A DNA stretch of 32,426 nt from Gnetum montanum. Lineage: Eukaryota > Streptophyta > Gnetopsida > Gnetales > Gnetaceae. This document shows positions 22,491 through 31,905 of this stretch, in pieces (within the stretch, counting starts at the first letter, position 1; each line of letters opens with the position of its first letter). The stretch is taken from assembly GCA_015680685.1 (NCBI GenBank), contig MNCI01037842.1, positions 188,001 to 220,426 of the forward strand, read 5' to 3'. The translations under genes were made by a program, and so were the position numbers. A model generated the notes under the pieces. It was not told the origin of the DNA and ran no database searches. It saw only the letters and a list, made by a program, of their open reading frames with translations.

Positions 22491-22930
22491 TACCTTTTTA
22501 ATAATAATTTTTGAACCCCAAACATTGTGTTTGAATAGGACATCCAAAGTGTGGCCATTTGGGCTAGTGCATCAAGAACATAATTTTCCTCTCTTGGTAC
22601 ATGTTCTATGGTTACACATTCAAACTCTTTAAATAGTTCAAGAATGTAGGCTTTATACACTTTGATGGTAACATCTTTATCATCAAAGGTTCCATTGACA
22701 TGGTTTACTATTATTTGGGAGTCACTATAGATTTTAAGCTTGGATAAGTTGTAGTATAGAGCTAGCTTGATCCCATGTATAAGTGCTTCATATTCGACCA
22801 TGTAGTTAGTCATAGGTTATGTAAAATTGATAGCTTTAAAGATAGGAAATTGACCAGGAGGTATAAGCATTGTTCCTACTCCACATCCTTTCTTGGAAGA
22901 GGCACCACCCACTCTTAGTATCCAAATTTT
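22491..22930 (-). pseudogene. Gypsy second-type (archaeal-like) RNase H domain
   Basis: RNase H removes RNA from RNA/DNA hybrids. This domain type, with an EYEAL..G...A......L.I.SDSQ pattern, is the extra RNase H found after the normal one in Tat-lineage gypsy elements. Minus-strand blocks are GGASSKKGCGVGTMLIPPG near 22900-22840, then an uninterrupted 107 codons at 22813-22490 with VEYEALIHGIKLALYYNL, KIYSDSQIIVNHVNGTF and EHVPREENYVLDALAQMA. The Glu of EYEAL and the Asp of SDSQ and LDALA are present; the first Asp (expected VDGAS) reads VGGAS. A frameshift or stop separates the N-terminal block from the rest. It is the last recognisable domain of the minus-strand element; no integrase follows. 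Confidence 0.85.
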
Positions 22931-22959
22931 TAAGTTTATAAAATCTGAAAATTGGTCCT

Positions 22960-23343
22960 CTAATCAAGGAAGAAACGATCATAATCAAAATTCAACTCAT
23001 ATTGTAATATTTCATTGGTTAGAATCTTACTTTTGTCCTTATCATTTTCTAATGGTGGTGGGTCACCAAAAAGAAATGTTCTTCCATCATGTTGGTGGTA
23101 TGCCAAAGTATCTTCATACATCTTTTCATGATCCCTAGAAGCTTGATCATATTGGGCAGAATATGTGTATGCAAAAGGGTTTATACTTTGAGTTTCACCC
23201 ATATCATCATTCATCAAATATTTTCCATGTCCTAGATCAAACACTCCAACAAAAAGGTTGGTATTTTGATTTCCTAGATATTTACTTTGTTGATCAAAAG
23301 TTGTTACCACTTGCTTATGAAAGGGTTCTTTATGTATAGTCAT
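22960..23343 (-). pseudogene. Spacer ORF between protease and RNase H in the minus-strand gypsy element
   Basis: An open stretch of 127 codons is the longest uninterrupted coding in this element. It is polar and acidic (NLFVGVFDLGHGKYLMNDDM; DHEKMYEDTLAYHQHDGR; FGDPPPLENDKDKSK) and shows no RT motif. It stands where RT and the first RNase H should be, between protease and the second RNase H. It may be the region just after protease, left when RT was deleted, or an element-specific insert. I do not recognise a family. Confidence 0.5.
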
Positions 23344-23502
23344 ATATTCAAATTTTCATTTGATAGGAAGTAATAGTTTTGAGAAATCTAACCTAAATAA
23401 GCCCCCAAACTTGGCTCCAAAATCCTAGATAAGAGCATACCATATGTGGGTGACATGTCAACTACTAGGATATTTTTGTAGCATGTAAATGTAGGATATT
23501 GC

Positions 23503-23727
23503 TTAAGTTGCACCTTCACTTCTCAATGATCCTACTACTGGTACAATGGATCCATTGAGTTGAATCACACTTTTCATTTGTGTTGTCATTTGTGGTCTTA
23601 AAGCCTTACATACCTCAAGTGGCATGACGCTAATGCTTGTACCAGAATTTGTCAAAAAATTGTGGAAATTCTTCCCTAAAATGATTAAGGTTATCAAGAA
23701 ATGGGGTTGGTCTTTCTTTCTTGACAT
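23503..23727 (-). pseudogene. Gypsy aspartic protease (decayed)
   Basis: This is the aspartic protease that cuts the element's polyprotein. Open minus-strand reading: PHFLITLIILGKNFHNFLTN, then SGTSISVMPLEVCKALRPQM and SVIQLNGSIVPVVGSLRSEG. The layout (hydrophobic strand, active-site loop, S.MP..V...L, then a flap-like P.VG.L) matches plant gypsy proteases. The active-site triplet, normally D-S/T-G, reads N-S-G, so the enzyme would be inactive. It lies directly downstream of gag and the zinc knuckle in the same direction, and about 570 bases before the RNase H. Confidence 0.85.
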
Positions 23728-25272
23728 TTTATTATTTGCATTATGTATTGTTAGTGTGTTAGGACTTTTTGATAAGTGGACTTGCCTTTCAGGGATTGGG
23801 GATTTTCCTTTATTGGCTTCTTGTTTATGAACTATCTTTTAGATTACATCTTTCATTTTTTTAAACTATAGAAGGTCATACATTAAAATGTTAGCTTTAA
23901 TTCTCTTCAAATCCTCAACTAGATCATAGGTCTTAGGTATGTCTTTGGCTTCTGGTTGAGGTGGGGCTCTTCTAGGTAGAGAAGGGGAGTTTGATCATTG
24001 TGAGGTATTTACTTGAGATGGCTTGGTCTAGTTGTTTTTATTGTTTTGAATAGGAACTCTTTTGTTTGAAGGCATATAAGGAATATTTCTAGTCTATTGT
24101 TATGTATTGTTCATGATGTCACTAATTCTATAGTAACATGTGTTATGTGGATTTGGGTCACTTTCCATGACTTGTTCAAATGAAGGAATTTCATTATTCT
24201 TGGTTTCATGGGGTCCATTAAGGATCATAACAAGGGATTTTCCATTTTTTTAACCTTGGGTATGGTCATCATATAATTCCAAGAATTAAGAACAAGTCCT
24301 CTCAGAATGTTGCCTCATGTTATGAAGCCAACAATAATCATTGTTGACTGATGAACTTGGCTTTTTGTATTGTAGGGGATCATTCTTGTTGTTCTAGTTT
24401 AATTCAACAACTTCATTTAAAAGTTTTTGTAATGAAGTTAATATCTGGATCATCAAATTTTTAGTTGATTGATTGGATTAAGGTCTTCAACTGGTTATCA
24501 TTCAAACCAGTGTTAAATGGTAGGAATGAAGAAGATGTAGGACCATGAAAATGATTGTTTTAGGGTTGAGTTAGTTGAAGAGAAGTGGGAATTTGGAACA
24601 TAGCATTGGTGATTGGGAAAGTTGGTAGGGGTAGAGGATTAGATTGCATAGGATTACGAATGATTATCATCCCAAAATGGGTTTGGATACTGTTCATGAG
24701 GGTAATTTTTTCTAACTCCATAGCTTTGGCCATTGATCCCTATATTTCTGTTATGTTGGGATCATATTTGATGGCATAGGCAATGAATGGATCAATGGTG
24801 AACAAGTAAAAGTTGAGCATACCCTCAAGTTGTAGATGCATCTGATTTGGCACGTAGGCAAGTTGATAGATAAATCTTAAGTTGTAGTCCTAGACATTCT
24901 CTCTAGGTATTTTCCTTAAGCTTGTAAAACTACTTAATGCTATGGTTGGGCTAGTGAACTTGTCAAACTAAATTAGAAAATTGCTTCAAAATCCCTACCA
25001 TAAGTTGATAAAGGCATTAAGAAGCATCAAGAACCATTGGATTTCTTTACTCCTAAATATTATCACAAACACCCTACATGCCACATCATTTTGTATAATG
25101 TTATGGATCCCTAGTAAAGTTTTGAAACATTGTATGTGTTGGTGGACATCACTAGTAGGGGTTGTGGGATTAAAGAATAGTTTATGTTCTTAAGGGATTT
25201 TGGGATGTCATGGTAGTTAGTAAAGTTAAAGGGTTTACTCACCAAGGGAGTCAAAGGTTGATTGGCTATCAT
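23728..25272 (-). pseudogene. Ty3/gypsy gag with zinc knuckle (Tat-like, decayed)
   Basis: Gag of the minus-strand element whose protease and RNase H lie at 23.7-22.5 kb. A plausible ATG is at 25272 (MIANQPLTPLVSKPFNFTNY). The gag domain at about 25165-24780 reads PTSDVHQHIQCFKTLLGIHN, NDVACRVFVIIFRSKEIQWF, then FDKFTSPTIALSSFTSLRKI, YNLRFIYQLAYVPNQMHLQL and FTIDPFIAYAIKYD. After a Pro/Asn-rich linker comes an intact CX2HX4HX4C knuckle, CWLHNMRQHSERTC, near 24340-24295, then FEQVMESDPNPHNT and a basic linker into the protease. Stops and at least one frameshift (about 25180) interrupt it. The same knuckle spacing occurs in the plus-strand gag at 22.0 kb, so the two elements are probably relatives. 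Confidence 0.8.
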
Positions 25273-25379
25273 CCTAATACAAGTTCTCCTAGGACTAGAA
25301 CTCAGGAAACATAAAGCTTGTTATTTCCTTAATGCAAAGAGATGGGTGACTAGTTGGTTAGGGGCAAAGAAGAGTTTCC

Positions 25380-25900
25380 TCATAAAATAAAAACTATAAA
25401 ATATGATTATTAAAATAAGACTATGAGATTAAGTAAAAAGAAAAGAAAATATTGAAATAATATTTTTTTTCTTGACAAAGAATAAAAAACACTAAAATAT
25501 GCTTTTTTAAAAAATATAATTTTTTTCAAGAGAAAAATAAATGCATAAAATTGCAAAATTTTAAAAAAATAGTAAAGTAAAAAATTTTAATCAAATAAAA
25601 TTAAAATTTAATGAGTAATAACACCACCCTACCAAGGTTAGGACTCATGTGAGGATTGCCAAAACACAAATTTGAAGAAAAAGGAATGGGAAATGAGGGT
25701 TTTAGAAAGAAGGTTTCAATAACAACAATTTTTAAAAAATGGGAAGAATAAAAAATGTAGAAAATAAAGGATCTAGATATAGAGGTTATAGCAAAAAATA
25801 AAATAACTTTGAAACAAGGAAAATGAAATTTTTAGAAAAATAAAAATAGAATAGGGATTGCAAAAGGAAAAAAATTATATTTTAGAAAATGGGATAACAA
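25380..25900. other. A-rich leader-like DNA, no gene
   Basis: Strongly A-rich on the plus strand, with many AAAATA and TTTTTT runs; it precedes the minus-strand gag in element order. This is probably the 5' untranslated leader of that element. No ORF, LTR start or primer site could be identified. Confidence 0.45.
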
Positions 25901-25940
25901 AGGCTACAAAAATTGCCCTCATTTTAGTGCCAAAAAGGTG

Positions 25941-25967
25941 TTGATGAGTAAATTTTGATCTCATCAA
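25941..25967. other. Perfect 8-bp inverted repeat
   Basis: TTGATGAG and CTCATCAA flank an 11-base AT-rich loop. It lies in the presumed leader or LTR of the minus-strand element. The function is unknown; it may be incidental. Confidence 0.5.
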
Positions 25968-26169
25968 AACCTAGAGAAAAAACTCATTTTAGGAGACTAT
26001 TGCCTAGGGAACCTCCCATATGAGTATGGAGACATAGAAATAGTCTCAGCTAGAGAGGGCCATGTGATAGTTAGCCAAACTGAAAGAAATCAAAATTTAA
26101 ATTGAGTGACTATCTTGAAATTCAAGAATACAATAGTTAATAAAACAAAAAAAGAATAAATTTTTCCTA

Positions 26170-26760
26170 GTCCCCCATTACTACTATCAGTGGTGCCCAC
26201 TACTGGGTAAGAAAACTACGATTGCCACTAAAGAGGGAGACAGAGAGATCAAGCTCGTTGCAGGAGCATGTTGCCTTTCTTGGTCGTTTCTATGGTAGTT
26301 GCTACTGCCATGGAGAGAGAGAGAGAGAGAGGAAGATCCTCACTATCCACCACCCACTTGTCATAGTTGCCTGCTACCATTGTCAGCAGTGCCTACCATG
26401 CATGCACTATTATTTGCTGACACACTATTGTTGCCAAGTCCATTATTGTCCATGTGTCACACTCACTCGCTGAGCATCATGTGGGATAACACCCAGCCAT
26501 TGTCTACCACCATGTGTTAACCATGTTACAATACACTACCTCTCTAGAAAAAGAAAGAAATTGGTCTCCTCCTTGGTATGCATGACATGACTACCTTTAA
26601 AGCAGTGCCTGACCAGAGGTAGTGAATGCCCACATCTCTGATGCTCACACACACCTGTGGCCATTATGGCCATAACCATCACAATCATTCATGCCCAACA
26701 TAACTTTCACAATCCTACTATGATTCATGGTACCTTTGTTCTCCCATCAAGAATGAATTT
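26170..26760. other. Less AT-rich island, no recognised gene
   Basis: Base composition differs clearly from the surroundings: many CCA, TGC and CAC words, and phrases such as ACTACTATCAGTGGTGCCCA and CATTGTCAGCAGTGCC. Two overlapping open stretches (26222-26473 and 26299-26520) run through the (GA)n tract and give Cys/His-rich or Arg/Glu-rich low-complexity peptides, so they are unlikely to be real. It could be the LTR of the neighbouring minus-strand gypsy element or an unrelated insertion. Confidence 0.4.
26313..26330. repeat. (GA)9 microsatellite
   Basis: Nine uninterrupted GA dinucleotides within the less AT-rich island. Confidence 0.95.
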
Positions 26761-26799
26761 ATAGGCCACAAAATTAGTTACCACAAGAGACCCAATGCC

Positions 26800-26978
26800 A
26801 ACGCATAAAAAACACATTACAAAATATAGAGACCATCTTGATGCATTAACTAACTTAAAAAAAATGTGTTATTGGATATAGTGGACACCTTGATGTATTA
26901 AATAATGTAGAAAATACATTAGTAGATATGGTGGCCACCTTCATGAATTAACTAATGCATAAAACACATTAGTGTATA
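26800..26978. repeat. 50-52 bp tandem repeat, about 3.5 copies
   Basis: Units at 26827-26878, 26879-26928 and 26929-26978 follow a partial one at 26800-26826. The shared pattern is T.GTGGACACCTTGATG.ATTAACTAATG, then .A.AAAACACATTAGT.GATA. Two units are exactly 50 bases. Confidence 0.85.
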
Positions 26979-28061
26979 ACACATGCTACATAAACACCAA
27001 AAATTTTCTTATAAAAGAAGAATAAATGGATGTACACTTCTTGAAATGAAGAGCAATGTTTAAAATTCCTTGTGACATAAGAAAAGAAAGAAAAAAAAAA
27101 AGAAATTGAGGGGTTAGCAATATCATTGAAATTTAAAAGCCATGTCAAAATTGAAAACCCTATTCCTCTTCCCACTAACTAGGTAATTAGCTAGAGTCAT
27201 TCAATAATAAAGAATCTTAGACTCTTGGTGCCTTTATCTGGATAACCTATGTAGGTGAGCAAATGAATTAATGATAAGATTTATTTATTATAAATGATTT
27301 AAAATCAACAAAAAGTAAAAATCTAAAACTAAACCTTTCAGTTATGTCCAACGAAGATCCCTTTGATGTAATGGGAATACTTTTTTGGTAGAAACTTTTT
27401 TTCCTTTTCTATAAACTACTGAGTTCAATAATCAATTATGCATGTCTAGCAATTCAATTCATGGACTAATTCAAGGTTGCTTAAAAGCTAATTTAATTGG
27501 ATTCTAGACCTAGTTATTTCAATGATAGTGTACATGGAAATATAAAAGAAATTGCACATTGATGATGGATAAATTGAATTTTTTCACATTAAAGTTGAAA
27601 ATGAATATATTAGAAACTCTGAATATACATAGAAGTGAGGTTTCCAATAAAATCTAGACCAAGGAAAAGAGGAACTCCAATAACAAGGCTAACAAGGAGC
27701 ACAATAAAGTCTAAAGAAAATAAATCAACTTCATGCCTAGTTTCTGTGTGAAATAAACTAAAAAATGTTAGCGGGTTTATCCTTATATAAATCTTCCATA
27801 CAAAAACTGTGTTTCTAGCCTACATCTTTTAATGGAAAATCTTGAGAAAATTGCATGTTAGAGGTAACATTATAACTTTTTCATTGTAATAATTGAAATC
27901 ATAATACAATGGAAACATACATCAAATCCCTAAGTCTCAACAACCACACATAAAATAGCTTACAATTCAAGCTACACAAGCCTCAACATGAGACTCAATA
28001 TGGATCAAAGAATAAATAGGTCATTCTTGCCTCTCACAAAGCATCCTTACTTTGGAGCTTA
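26979..28061. other. No recognisable gene
   Basis: AT-rich DNA. The one minus-strand open stretch (26969-27175) gives a Phe-rich, motif-free peptide through a poly-A/T run near 27092. No element end or domain could be named. Confidence 0.45.
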
Positions 28062-28163
28062 CACTTGCCAAAAAAATATGGCTCACATGTTAAGCACACA
28101 AGACCATACCTCACACTTGCCCAACAAATATGGCTCACATGTTAAGCACACAAGACCATACCC
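28062..28163. repeat. 52-bp direct tandem repeat, 2 nearly identical copies
   Basis: Copies at 28062-28113 and 28114-28163 match except for a few bases near the start (CACTTGCCAAAAAAATATGG against CACTTGCCCAACAAATATGG). High identity implies a recent duplication compared with the other tandem repeats here. It lies just downstream, in minus orientation, of the LINE fragment. Confidence 0.93.
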
Positions 28164-28399
28164 AAGGTCAGATTCACACTCATGGGAGACTCTTCACCTT
28201 TGCTTAGGTTACTCTCTCCCTCAAGTGTCTCTTCTTGCCTCACTCCATGGTACGATGTTTGCGGTGGGGAAGCCATAAATTGGAGAAAAAACCTTAAAAC
28301 CAAAGCCTTAACAAAGCCCAAAGTTGCAAGATGATCCCACAACCACCTGCAACAAGACAAAACCTTATTGCACTCCCCAAGATGAAAGCTAAAAATAAA

Positions 28400-29050
28400 A
28401 CAAGAAATTCAAAAGGGACATCCCTTAATAGAAAGTAATATTATTGGGCAAGCCTAGTGCTCGACATTGAGGCCAAACATTACTAGCTATAGAGCATTTC
28501 ATACCATATTCAAAGTTAGTGTAGTTGGTGTTTTGATAACAAGCATCTAGATGAAACTTCCAAATAAAGAAAATAATCTCAAATAAGAGGAATTTCCAAG
28601 CCATTTGAAGGTGTCTCTTAACACAATCATCTTTGTAGATACATAGAGGGAAACCAATAGACTGGTTAGGAATAAAAACATAGAGAGACTAACACCACTT
28701 CCAAATTTGTCAAGAGAACAAGCATTCCCAAAAAAATTCACAAAAGAGTAATTGGCTTGATAAATGATTCATTTAGGGTAATCAAATCCTAAGATGTGAA
28801 GACTATGTCTAATGGGAAGACCTTGATGAATTAGGGACTAGAAAAAGAAGTAATGATTAGGTTGGCCCTTGGAAGTCCAAACACAATGAAAAATAGCTTT
28901 CCAATGGTTATCCTCAAGATGCACACTCCATCTTCTATTTAAAGTGGATAGCTGGAAATCTTGTGCATTAAACCAAGATTTGGCTTTAGAAAGGTGTAGG
29001 GAACACAAAGGGGAACCATCAAGCCAAAACTATCAATTTATAGCTCACAT
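28400..29050 (-). pseudogene. LINE C-terminal zinc-binding domain (zf-RVT type, decayed)
   Basis: This is the C-terminal region of a plant L1-type non-LTR retrotransposon ORF2, which lies after the RT. The minus-strand frame reads FNAQDFQLSTLNRRWSVHLE near 28970, DNHWKAIFHCVWTSKGQPNH near 28900, then SLIHQGLPIRHSLHILGFDY near 28820. Next, in changing frames, come NFFGNACSLDKF and IGFPLCIYKDDCVKRHLQMA, then AWKFLLFEIIFFIW. The W..IF....TSKG...FFW.LIHQ.LPI...L...GF pattern fits the zf-RVT family, but the Cys pairs that bind zinc are largely lost. Stops stand at expected Trp (FFF-stop-SLIHQ) and Cys positions. RT and endonuclease parts are not found upstream on this strand. Confidence 0.7.
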
Positions 29051-29870
29051 GAATGACTCTTGGGCTACAAATGGTGACTTTTTAATTGGCTATGTAATTG
29101 AATTTTCATCTTCTAAGATGACTCTTTGGTTTCTTTGGCCTTTCAAGATGTATTTATAGCTTCCTTTAATATGTCCATTTGAATTCCTAAATGTTTCACC
29201 TTTAGCCTTGAAATTGCTTATGCTTGTTACCTATATAAGGCATTTGAGACATACTACTAAAATTCAAAGTACTTGGAAGCAATGTGTCCATGGATATGTG
29301 GAAGATATTTATGGATATATCTAGACTTCCTCAGAAATCTTTGGAAATGTCTTGACTTTTTGAGATTCATGGATAGACTACCTAAAAAACTCTTGGATCA
29401 TTAAAACACTTAAAAATGGACTCCTCTTGGCAACAAAACACACTAAACTCATTAAAGCCTACCCAAACATACCCAAACATGTACAAAATATACTAAGATG
29501 CATAAAAAGACATTCATACATTTGAAGGATGATTATGTTTTGAGTTAGGAAATGTTTTTATTCTAAAATTAGGCCCTTTCATATGATTGGTAGTTAGCCT
29601 CTTGCTTAAAACCAAAATAATTTACTTATTATCATTTAAGAAGAATCTTATAATAAAAGATAAACTAAATCAATAATGTCCTATGAGTCTATTTCATTAT
29701 ATATAATTCTTTAGAGTTCTTCTTATGTTGGTTTGGGATTAAATTATTGATCATTGCATATACTTTTTGTAGAGGATATTCAAACTAAAATAGTTTGACT
29801 AGAGGTATTCCTCAAGACATATAGCTAGTTAATAAGATATATTAGAAGAGTTATGGATGAATATAATGAT
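29051..29870. other. No recognisable gene
   Basis: Holds short open stretches without motifs (for example 28944-29159 on the plus strand, antisense to the LINE fragment). ATGGATAT/TCTTGGA-type phrases near 29290-29400 look like weak internal repeats. Nothing firm. Confidence 0.4.
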
Positions 29871-29945
29871 GCCTTAAGGATAATTTGAACTAGTTACCTA
29901 TTCCCTAATAAAATAATCAGCTATCCACTTAAGCTACCTATCATT
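29871..29945 (-). repeat. tRNA-like module (SINE-type), A and B boxes
   Basis: On the minus strand the A-box-like TAGCTTAAGTGG is at 29936-29925 and the B-box-like AGTTCAAATTA at 29891-29881. They are 33 bases apart, the normal tRNA promoter spacing. The flanking bases do not fold into a good cloverleaf, so this is a tRNA-derived repeat rather than a tRNA gene. Confidence 0.55.
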
Positions 29946-30065
29946 AGCTTATATTCTTTTGTTTTGTATTCAAGGGTTCTATCATAGCCTAACTCCTATT
30001 CATTTACATAAGTGGGTTTCTATTGGAACTATGAAATAACAGTCTAATTAAAACTTTATAACTTA

Positions 30066-30138
30066 ACATTGCCCATCAAAATTGATCCTATGATTTGATA
30101 CTTTCAAATTAAGAGTCTTACTACTAGACTAACACTTT
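30066..30138 (-). repeat. Second tRNA-like module (SINE-type)
   Basis: The minus-strand A-box-like TAGTCTAGTAG (30131-30121), followed by TAAGAC, resembles the D-arm of a tRNA. The B-box-like GGATCAATTTT is at 30088-30078, with 32 bases between the boxes. The match is degenerate, and the module differs in sequence from the one at 29.9 kb, pointing to a different tRNA origin. Confidence 0.5.
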
Positions 30139-30599
30139 AAGTAAGAAAGGCTATTTTATTTTCCTATCTATGGAAGATTTAAGGCTTTGGGCAAAAATTC
30201 TAAGGATATAGGCTAAGAAAAGGTTCTAATTAAATATTTAAAAATATCTCAAAATATAAAAATATCATAATTTTCTAAAAACTATTTTATATTTAATTAA
30301 ATAATTTCTAAAGGACATGGCTTGGTTTATCCCCACTACCAAAATATATTGATAAATCTTAGTATAACTTGACTACTAACATCAAATTATCCTAAGTGGC
30401 CAAAATAGAACCATTAATGGATAGTTCTTCGTAATGGCCTTCTTACTAAAATTCTTGATAGGCATTATTACATACCTTAAAAGGACACATGTTGTCTATG
30501 CCTCACTACATACCATTAAATTCAATTGCTTAATACTATGGCCTTAGATAAATCCTTAGTGACACATGAACTTATGAATCAAAATTCAAGGTTAGAAAT

Positions 30600-31640
30600 C
30601 CATCCTCATCCTTTTTCTTATAGGGTGTGGCCCATTAAGGATCACATCACTATCACCTAGAGTATGTAAAAATTCCTACTAAAAAATTTTCTTGTTTAGT
30701 ATACTAATTTTGCAAAAGCATATAATTTAGTGGTTTGTACAGAACTATGTCTTCTCTTTTATAAAAATGGCTTCCCTTTAAATTGTATTGTAACAACTCA
30801 AACATTGAATGATAAAGTGATTATTGAAATTACAAATAGAAATTTAGAGAAAAAATTTCAATTCCAAAGAAAATTTGGAGTTAAGCAAGGTTATTCACTT
30901 TCTCCAACTCTCTATGGTATCATTATTGATGAAATGCAAGAGTGATTATGGAACAAGCAAGATAGTCATGTTATCAAAATTGGATCCTAAGTAATGAATC
31001 TTCTTTCATATGTAAATGATGCCACATTGATGTTCATTATTATAGAAGGTATGAAAAATATATTGCAAATTTTAGAAAATTTTTTGATCTTTAAGTGAAT
31101 GTGAATAAAACCAAGTTCATGATATGGGGTACAAGAAATACTTATAATAACTTCCATTTTCAAGGTACCAATGTGCAAATAATAGATTCTTCTAAATATT
31201 TAGATCTTGTTTATGTGAACAAATTATATCTAGAAAAAGTTCATCAAAGAAAGAATAGCATGAGATTTTAAAGGTCTGTATCCTTTCAAAAACAAGTGTA
31301 AGGATTTAGGACTCTAGGCTTGGAAGATTAAAAAACAAATTTTTTAAACTATCATCTATCCTACTATATTGTATGGATGTGATGTTTGGGGACCTAAAAT
31401 CAATGCTAAACTTTAAAAAGGTATTTAAAGAGTGCAAAAAAATATTTTTGTGAATGAGTTAAAGGTAAAGATGTAAGCATTTTACTCAAGATTATTATAT
31501 GAATATAATTTATTACCTTTAGAAGTAGAAGCCTAGTGCTAATTCATTATATACACTTATAGCTTGTATATCTTAAGGAAAACAAAATTATCTAAAGTAG
31601 TTCTTGAAGATTCACTAGACTATGGCTGATATTTTCAAGG
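30600..31640 (+). pseudogene. Non-LTR (LINE) reverse transcriptase, decayed
   Basis: This is the RT of a LINE, which copies its RNA into DNA at the insertion site. Plus-strand blocks are PIKDHITIT near 30635, FAKAYNLVVCTELC near 30715, then an open stretch at 30730-30945 with FGVKQGYSLSPTLYGIIIDE. Next is the catalytic box at 31009-31020, which reads YVND instead of YADD, then VNKTKF-like residues. AWKIKKQIF near 31320 and YPTILYGCDVWGPKINAKL near 31355-31410 follow, then RVQKNIFVNELKVKM and LLPLEVEA near 31510. The order and spacing match plant LINE RTs (VKQGCPLSP, YADD, then LYGCEVWG). Stops and frame changes occur throughout. It is on the opposite strand to the LINE fragment at 28.4-29.05 kb. 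Confidence 0.85.
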
Positions 31641-31834
31641 AATGTAATGCTTGAGAAAATTGAATATCTCTTGGGAGGACATGCAAAAAAATCCTAAGCA
31701 TATTTGTTAATTTGGAGGTTAATCAAAAGATTTTAATGAAGATGTAAGATACTATTTTATTTATATCACATTAGATATAATAAACTAAATTCGTTTTCAA
31801 TTATTTTTAAATTTATAACATAATGTTACCCAAT

Positions 31835-31905
31835 GGAATCAAACCTGTGACCTAGGATTATCAAGCCAAAACTCTAATTCAAAATAATCATAGAATAATT
31901 GAGAA
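31835..31905 (-). repeat. Third tRNA-like module (SINE-type), strong B box
   Basis: The minus-strand reading TTAGAGTTTTGGCTTGATAA then TCCTAGGTCACAGGTTTGAT and TCC strongly resembles the anticodon-to-T-arm half of a tRNA. The B box GGTTTGATTCC (31845-31835) fits the GGTTCRANNCC consensus apart from one C-to-T change. A degenerate A box lies near 31890-31880 at normal spacing. The 5' acceptor half is not convincing, so it is a tRNA-derived repeat or SINE head, not a functional tRNA. Confidence 0.62.

Noticed and set aside
26222-26520. Overlapping open stretches through the (GA)n tract
   Set aside because: They depend on simple-sequence DNA and give low-complexity peptides in two frames.
28944-29159. 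71-codon plus-strand ORF
   Set aside because: It partly overlaps, in antisense, the better supported minus-strand LINE C-terminal region and has no motif.
30987-31178. 63-codon minus-strand ORF
   Set aside because: It is antisense to the LINE reverse transcriptase active-site region.
31835-31905. Functional tRNA gene
   Set aside because: Only the 3' half resembles a tRNA; the acceptor and D-arm halves do not pair convincingly, so a tRNA-derived repeat is more likely.
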